Source: Phocaeicola vulgatus ATCC 8482 (lineage in GTDB: Bacteria > Bacteroidota > Bacteroidia > Bacteroidales > Bacteroidaceae). From it: a DNA stretch of 64,000 bases. Position 1 is the first letter of the stretch; the number at the start of each line of letters is the position of its first letter. The stretch covers positions 1,426,001 through 1,490,000 of the forward strand of contig NC_009614.1 of assembly GCF_000012825.1 (NCBI RefSeq). Direction: 5' to 3'. The notes beneath the pieces are model-generated. The model was not told the DNA's origin, did not search any database, and saw nothing but the letters and a program-made list of their open reading frames with translations. Positions 58,628 to 64,000 of the stretch are shown piece after piece. The position numbers were made by a program, and so were the translations under genes.

Positions 58628-60769
58628 TTAGTAGGCCAACACATTCCAAAGATCTCTGATACGTTGTTCGGGGTCCCATTTGCCATTGAATGTCCACTTG
58701 GCGGTAACGCCATAAAACTCCGGAGCATTCTCCGCCTCCTTTAAATTATCGTTTAACCAGCCACTATGCCCTCCTTCACGGGTACAACCATAATAATAGG
58801 TACGTAGCCCCCACGGACAGGGATCAAGCACTTTATCCGAATAAGCATAATGAATATTCCCGTCAAGCACATTCTTCGACATTTTACATTTGATGAGATA
58901 AAACTGGGAATCATGATGATAGCGTCCTAAAAGTGTCGGTGTCTTAGCATCAAATGAAGAATTGGTAATAACCAGTTTCTTGTTCTTGTCACCTCGTCCG
59001 TCATGCCAAATCATGGCACGGCTATCACCATAAAAATGGCAGCGTGTGGCATAGCACCATCCGCGAGGACAAAGAAAATCCACACCCGGACAACGAAGAT
59101 AGAGATCGGCATGATAATACATACCATTGCTTCCGGGTGCCCACAAGGAAAGGGCATCGTTTCCATCGGCCCATACATTACTGTTGATGATAATGGTACG
59201 AGTGGCACGTCCAAAAATCGCCATCTGATGGATGGTCGTATTTTCAACGGCAGTTCCGTAATTGTTGTAAACAGTCAGTCCGCTAATAACACAATCATCC
59301 GCACCTTCCTGCAACACAATGACACCATTGCCTACCGGACGTCCATGATATTCCGTGATGGCACGTGTCTGGGCTGTTTCAGCCAAGACAATCCGCGTAC
59401 TGTCACGGTTTTCCCCCACCAAAACAATATTAGGCCTGTCAATAATCACTTTTTGATGATACGTTCCGTTCAACAATAAGATTTTAAAAGGTACTGTCGG
59501 AATTTCCGGAGCCTTTTCAATAGCTGCCTGAATACTCTCTCCCGGCTTTACCACCACATCAAAAGCCGTACGCTCTGCCATGGGACGACGATACATTTCA
59601 ATAAGCCCGTTTTCATTCGCTCCTTTGGTTGCCAGACTGATTGCCACTTTATGCTTCGGATCATATTTGTCCGCCCATGCATTGTATATGGCAAAAAGCT
59701 CAGCCGGTCTGCTATTGTACCAACTATATCCGTTACGACGTTCTGTTCCTATTTCTTCCAAATGGCGACGTGGCAGCCCATCACGGTCACATACATACGG
59801 TTCACAATATTTCAAATCATAATAACGCGCCCAAATAGGCTTGGCTTGAGGATCTTCCACAAGACGAGTATCCCGCTCACCATTTGCCAGCACGATACGC
59901 TCGCATTTCAAACCGGTAAGTTTATACCTGTCAAACCATTTCATGGCTCCGTGAACCGCCCGCTTCACACGTGCGTCGGGTGCAGGTAATTCCATGAGCA
60001 GACGCACAATTCCGGCACTCTCCGCCGAACAATAAGACGGCAACTCATATGCACGTGCCGGTGCAGGCTTCAATGTTTCCCTATCATTCTGCTGACACCA
60101 CACTGAAGGTTCTCCATCCTTTATAATTTGTGTAGCCAGTATACACTCTATTCCTTTATTAAAGGCTTTTCCCAAACGTACACACAAAGCCTTGTCTATC
60201 AAATCATCCTCATAAGGCGCTTTGTGATTCATCATATCACGCATCATATTCAATGTATTGACAATGGCATCGTCATTAAAAGTAATATGTACCTGATAAC
60301 CACGCGGACCGGGCCAGAATTGCGGCCATCCTCCGTTTTCGTATTGACCACTCAGCAAATATTCCACTCCCTGAAGGAAAGCATCCCGATAACGTATATC
60401 CTTAGTCTGCCTATAAAGACGGGCTAAAAAAATCATCTGGGCAGTTGTGGCATTATTATCTATCGTAGAATCATCACGACGTGATTTATCCTTTATCACT
60501 TTAGCCAGCTCTTTATCATTCATGCGGCGGGCCATATCTATATTCTTCGGCCAACCGCCCGTACAGCGTTGAAAAGCCAATACATTTTCAGCAATCCGCC
60601 GAGCTTCATCTGTCAGAAAGAAAGAATCCTGCTCCATACGTGCTATTTGTTTCCATTCCTTAGGATACGACTCATTATCCTTTTTATGAGCTCTTTGCTG
60701 CGCAAAGGAGCCGGTTACCATGGCAAAAGCCATAAAGCCAATAAACACTTTTTTGAATGTATTTTTCAT
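58628..60769 (-). CDS. Pectate lyase (PL10) - pectin methylesterase (CE8) fusion
   Basis: 713 residues with a signal peptide ending near SFA (23). Residues about 30-400 match family 10 pectate lyases (AFQRCTGGWPKNIDMARRM, DDSTIDNNATTAQMIFLARL, YENGGWPQFWP). Residues about 402-705 are a pectin methylesterase beta-helix: GTYHQKVII, Gln 515 (IHQMAI), Asp 538 (GNDAL), Asp 564 (GVDFL) and Arg 616 (LLGRY). The catalytic Asp pair and Arg are kept, but the usual QD motif reads ND. It would demethylate homogalacturonan and then cut it by beta-elimination. It has its own promoter and is followed after 16 bp by the DUF1593 gene. Confidence 0.88.
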   Translation of the reverse strand: MKNTFKKVFIGFMAFAMVTGSFAQQRAHKKDNESYPKEWKQIARMEQDSFFLTDEARRIAENVLAFQRCTGGWPKNIDMARRMNDKELAKVIKDKSRRDDSTIDNNATTAQMIFLARLYRQTKDIRYRDAFLQGVEYLLSGQYENGGWPQFWPGPRGYQVHITFNDDAIVNTLNMMRDMMNHKAPYEDDLIDKALCVRLGKAFNKGIECILATQIIKDGEPSVWCQQNDRETLKPAPARAYELPSYCSAESAGIVRLLMELPAPDARVKRAVHGAMKWFDRYKLTGLKCERIVLANGERDTRLVEDPQAKPIWARYYDLKYCEPYVCDRDGLPRRHLEEIGTERRNGYSWYNSRPAELFAIYNAWADKYDPKHKVAISLATKGANENGLIEMYRRPMAERTAFDVVVKPGESIQAAIEKAPEIPTVPFKILLLNGTYHQKVIIDRPNIVLVGENRDSTRIVLAETAQTRAITEYHGRPVGNGVIVLQEGADDCVISGLTVYNNYGTAVENTTIHQMAIFGRATRTIIINSNVWADGNDALSLWAPGSNGMYYHADLYLRCPGVDFLCPRGWCYATRCHFYGDSRAMIWHDGRGDKNKKLVITNSSFDAKTPTLLGRYHHDSQFYLIKCKMSKNVLDGNIHYAYSDKVLDPCPWGLRTYYYGCTREGGHSGWLNDNLKEAENAPEFYGVTAKWTFNGKWDPEQRIRDLWNVLAY

Positions 60770-60801
60770 TATTCCTATATGTTTTGATAAAAACCAGCAA
60801 A

Positions 60802-60809
60802 CAAAATTA
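60802..60809 (-). promoter_or_regulatory. Promoter -7 box for the PL10-CE8 gene
   Basis: Perfect TAATTTTG on the minus strand, 32 bp before the ATG at 60769. Confidence 0.55.
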
Positions 60810-60921
60810 TGCGTTTTCCAATCTGAATACAGAGAATATTTGGTCTTTTTCAGGCAGATTTTGCACAGACATCATCAAACCTATACAATTTTTGATACTC
60901 TGCCCCTTTACCTATACATAA

Positions 60922-60950
60922 AAAAGCCTATCTATCACAGATCGGCTTTT
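60922..60950 (-). terminator. Terminator after the DUF4957/DUF5123 gene
   Basis: A 12-bp stem with one mismatch (60922-60933 with 60939-60950), 5-nt loop; on the minus strand a run of six T follows. It separates the susD operon from the PL10-CE8 unit. Confidence 0.65.
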
Positions 60951-61037
60951 CTATCAAATATCTGTCTTTCAAAATCCAAAGATTCTCAGAAGACATTCAC
61001 ATTATAATAACTATAAAACTTATCAAACCCCATTCTG

Positions 61038-63353
61038 CTATCTAACAGAACCATTACGCCATTTAGCCGCACCAATGTTCAACTGATAAATTTTTGACTC
61101 CATAACTTTACCTGTCTGATTGTAATACAAGTTTACACCATGCTCTCCAGCCGTACCATCAAGTGCATCTGCACGATGCATATATTGATCGTTATCAGCA
61201 GTAGCCTTATGTGGTGGATTTGGACTTACCATCAGTTCTAATGGAGAAATATCATCTACAAGAACTTCCAATGTTCCATTTAAAGTAGCAGAACCATTGT
61301 TGACCAAGGTGCCAAAATTATTTTTAGTCGCAGTCCATGGATTATTGCTAAAAATTTGTCCGTTGGATAAAAAAGTATTTGTAGAATAATTATTGTCAAA
61401 ATTCAATGTCACATGTCCGGCTGTACCGTCTGCCATAGTCATTGTCTTACGGATATCAGCTCCTGCCATAGTCATCTTTCGGACATCACCGTCCTGCTTG
61501 GTCAAAACAATCAGGTTATTTTTCACCGTATAAGTACTTCCATCTGGAATATTACGCATATTGAAAATATTTCCTGCTGCACGAGTGTTCCAGTTAACCA
61601 AAGTATTGTTTTCAAACGTTATATTCCATGCCCCTCCCTTCCATGCACTCTGCTTGGTTTCACTGAAAAATGAAGGGAACGGACAATCATAGAAAGTGTT
61701 TCCACGAACCACAAAGTCCTTATATAAATTAGAATTCGCATTATTCCCGGAACCGGCAATCCATGGATAACCTCCGGCACCATTACTATAATAGCCACAG
61801 TCAAAGAACTGGTTATCCTCTATCAAGACATGATCCCAAATTTTGTAATTAGGCCCCTGCTCACGAATGAACCCACGTACCAGACGCTTGAAAGTACAAT
61901 TTTTCACCACAAAACTTTCCAAATGTACAGCCATACCATTAGAAAACATATTAATGAAATAATTACCTGTAGCCGAACCCAAACCGGCAACATTATCACC
62001 ATAAGTAAGAGCCATTGGACAATCGAAATCAATATCATAAAATTCGAGCATCTTCATATAAATTTCTCCTCCTTCTCCAGCTTGTGGCTGGCGCCCGAAC
62101 ATCAAATTCATAGAATTAACATTAGTACCTGTCATATGCATACCACCTAACAATACTTTAGCACGTTTACCTGCTGCTACATCCTCAGGACGAGTACGAA
62201 GAACAAAACCTTTGCAGGTAGTTAAATTATCAAACATACAATAAGTCTTTCCACCTTCCAAATAATAAGTCTGTCCTTCGGCTAAATTTACATCGGAAAT
62301 GAAGTCTGTTAAAAGGAAATCAATACGCATTGCATTGTATTTCAGAGCAGCCTCGTGCTGTATCAAAGCATTTTGATAAGCTTCATCTGAATCAAACCGG
62401 TCACGACTTGGAGCACTTAAGTCATGAGTTACTAAAATAGGCTCTCCCGGTTCTCCGTCTGAGCGGGCAGAACAAGTATTGTAATATGCGTCCCATTTTA
62501 CCTTCACATTCTCGTTGCGAACATTAATCACATAAACAGAGTTTTTCTGAAGTCCGTCAATATCTACATATCCCTTTTCAAAATCCTCATCGGTTAATTT
62601 ATATTTTCTCCATTTTTCATTCACTGTTGATTCAGGATTATTAGGAGACGGATCTACTTCCAACCACTGATAAACAAAATTATCGTTAGCATCAAGCTGA
62701 AATTTTTCACGATAAATAGCCTTATCATCGTCTGATACCCCTTCTGTTACAGTTTTGAAAGCACGATTCAACATCACACGCATAGTAGTCTGTGTAGTCT
62801 TAGAAGCATCTACATAGACACAGAATGGAGTTGCATATCGATCAGAAGTGGTAATGCCCATCCATTCTGCCCACTGTCTGCCATCACCATGTCCATACCA
62901 TTTGGATGCATGTGAAAAATCAGTCACATTATCATCTTTTGTTGATAACACGCGAATAGCAAAACGATAATCAGTGGAATACTGTTGATCTTTAATAACT
63001 AAATCAAGGACCTCCGGTCCTACAATGGTATCTAGTAACAAAAGACCGTTTTCGGCAGATGTACCCCAAGCATCTGCACCACCCGAAACATTTGGCTGTA
63101 GTGCCTGACGAATCTGGTAGCCCGCACAGTTATTCACTCCATACCAATAAAGATGAATATCATTGCCATTCGGTCCCTCTGCTTTACAATTATAAGCATA
63201 GTCATCCCCTTTTCCTCTATTATTATCACAAATGAACATAGTCATCCATTCTCTATCTATATTTGCCATTCCTTTCTCATCATCATCAGAACACGAAATA
63301 CATGAGAAACCTGAAAATAACATTAATGCATATAAAAATATTTTTTTCATCAT
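61038..63353 (-). CDS. DUF4957/DUF5123-type surface lipoprotein of a pectin locus
   Basis: 771 residues. The lipoprotein signal ends at SC (Cys 21) and is followed by SDDDEKG, the acidic surface-export signal. Two fibronectin-like segments (about 40-290; YQIRQALQPN, VYVINVRNENVKV) are followed by a beta-helix with LEGGKTYCMFDNLTTCKGFV (DUF4957) and the C-terminal part EDNQFFDCGYYSNGAGGYPW to the end (DUF5123). Such proteins sit after SusC/SusD in pectin loci and probably bind pectin on the cell surface, in the place of SusE/SusF. No catalytic residues seen. It starts 16 bp after the susD-like stop. Confidence 0.82.
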   Translation of the reverse strand: MMKKIFLYALMLFSGFSCISCSDDDEKGMANIDREWMTMFICDNNRGKGDDYAYNCKAEGPNGNDIHLYWYGVNNCAGYQIRQALQPNVSGGADAWGTSAENGLLLLDTIVGPEVLDLVIKDQQYSTDYRFAIRVLSTKDDNVTDFSHASKWYGHGDGRQWAEWMGITTSDRYATPFCVYVDASKTTQTTMRVMLNRAFKTVTEGVSDDDKAIYREKFQLDANDNFVYQWLEVDPSPNNPESTVNEKWRKYKLTDEDFEKGYVDIDGLQKNSVYVINVRNENVKVKWDAYYNTCSARSDGEPGEPILVTHDLSAPSRDRFDSDEAYQNALIQHEAALKYNAMRIDFLLTDFISDVNLAEGQTYYLEGGKTYCMFDNLTTCKGFVLRTRPEDVAAGKRAKVLLGGMHMTGTNVNSMNLMFGRQPQAGEGGEIYMKMLEFYDIDFDCPMALTYGDNVAGLGSATGNYFINMFSNGMAVHLESFVVKNCTFKRLVRGFIREQGPNYKIWDHVLIEDNQFFDCGYYSNGAGGYPWIAGSGNNANSNLYKDFVVRGNTFYDCPFPSFFSETKQSAWKGGAWNITFENNTLVNWNTRAAGNIFNMRNIPDGSTYTVKNNLIVLTKQDGDVRKMTMAGADIRKTMTMADGTAGHVTLNFDNNYSTNTFLSNGQIFSNNPWTATKNNFGTLVNNGSATLNGTLEVLVDDISPLELMVSPNPPHKATADNDQYMHRADALDGTAGEHGVNLYYNQTGKVMESKIYQLNIGAAKWRNGSVR

Positions 63354-63369
63354 TCTGTCCTTTTATAAA

Positions 63370-64000
63370 TTATTTATAGCCATAATAGTTCTTGTATACA
63401 CCTGCTGAGCGTTGGATAGCCGCATTAGGATAAGGTAAAATATAACGTACAGGAGGTAAATCATTCACCTCAGGAACAGAATTACCATCCAGTGGTGATT
63501 CTGTTCCATCTTTGACCAACACAATCATTCCTTGTTCTGTATGACGAATATATCCATAGAATGAATATTTACATTGGTTAGTAGGCTCCGAATCATTGCT
63601 CCACTGATAAAATTCCGCCATCTTCCAAGTTGCTCCATCAACAGCTACCAAAGCTGTCGCTGGTTGATTAGCTGATTTGTAAGGATTATAAATATAGAGC
63701 ATATCCAATATCTTATTGGGATAAGGATAGCCATAAACTTGATTTACATCCACACGCCATTCAACCGTTTGTGGAAGAACATGGTAATACATAGATTCGG
63801 GAAGATCATCCAAATAAGCACTACCATCATGTTCAGCTATATCATCTTCGAAGCCAGTAGAAGAACCGGCATTAGACATTCCTACAGAAAGATAGCGCAA
63901 AAAACTATAAACAATTTCCTGTCCATAAAGATTATTACGGACAAGATCTCTCCAGCGCATATTCTCACCCGCAAACTCCCATTTACGTTCATCAAGCACG
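63370..64000 (-). CDS. SusD/RagB family lipoprotein, N-terminus cut by window edge
   Basis: The C-terminal 210 codons of a SusD protein; the frame runs off the right edge. The telling phrase is VLDERKWEFAGENMRWRDLVR, the C-terminal SusD signature (usually ERRxELAFEGxRWxDLxR), and the ending YPNAAIQRSAGVYKNYYGYK. It is expected to bind pectin fragments on the cell surface with a SusC partner beyond the window. It is transcribed with the DUF4957/DUF5123 gene. Confidence 0.87.
   Translation of the reverse strand, partial: VLDERKWEFAGENMRWRDLVRNNLYGQEIVYSFLRYLSVGMSNAGSSTGFEDDIAEHDGSAYLDDLPESMYYHVLPQTVEWRVDVNQVYGYPYPNKILDMLYIYNPYKSANQPATALVAVDGATWKMAEFYQWSNDSEPTNQCKYSFYGYIRHTEQGMIVLVKDGTESPLDGNSVPEVNDLPPVRYILPYPNAAIQRSAGVYKNYYGYK

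Overview
The window looks like a chromosomal segment of a gut Bacteroides/Phocaeicola-type bacterium (Bacteroidota). The signs are two SusC/SusD-type loci, lipoproteins with acidic residues after the lipid cysteine, a DPP-IV-like peptidase, pectin-degradation genes, and more than twenty copies of the Bacteroides -7 promoter box TAnnTTTG placed just upstream of genes. Species cannot be fixed from sequence reading alone. I saw no rRNA, tRNA, insertion sequence, prophage or CRISPR array.

Layout. 1-9433: envelope glycan genes: a cut-off group 1 glycosyltransferase, a GT2, two LtaS-like alkaline-phosphatase-fold phosphotransferases, a GtrA/GtrB pair and a GT39/ArnT-like transferase. 9449-11896: argS and an RNase HI with a viroplasmin-like N-terminus, in one unit with the second LtaS-like gene. 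12504-17156: an orphan SusC/SusD pair behind a long leader. 17445-19847: U32 family protein and dusB, divergent. 19943-23897: a beta-repeat adhesin-like protein, then a CDF transporter - epimerase - PAP2 operon whose PAP2 gene is split by an apparent one-base frameshift. 24028-27928: rnr, cysE and three small genes. 28195-35275: a compact operon (RlmL-like methyltransferase, DPP-IV, purD, membrane protein, YqaA/DedA, mnmD). 35628-39191: a large surface lipoprotein and an AraC-type regulator. 39866-41548: znuA and znuC without a permease. 42009-46095: DUF2723 membrane protein and a polysaccharide deacetylase. 46153-49104: kduI, kduD and a DUF4861 protein. 49275-55230: PBP4-type carboxypeptidase, dihydrolipoyl dehydrogenase, two PH-like membrane proteins, an ORF6N protein and nadB. 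55480-64000: an AAA/PD-(D/E)XK protein, then a pectin locus (DUF1593, PL10-CE8 fusion, DUF4957/DUF5123 lipoprotein, partial SusD).

The most interesting element is at 39228-39435. Two near-identical palindromic sites lie in inverted orientation about 170 bp apart and flank a perfect -7 box. This is the architecture of a phase-variable invertible promoter. As written, the promoter points away from the regulator and surface-lipoprotein genes and toward znuAC. Inversion would place it some 35-60 bp upstream of the regulator gene. No recombinase is encoded in the window, so one would have to act in trans.

Pectin breakdown is split over two places. The PL10-CE8 enzyme would demethylate and cleave homogalacturonan at the cell surface or in the periplasm. 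KduI and KduD then process the resulting unsaturated uronate (DKI) to KDG. Several terminators and promoters are compactly nested, for example the one between kduD and the DUF4861 gene, and that helped to choose start codons.
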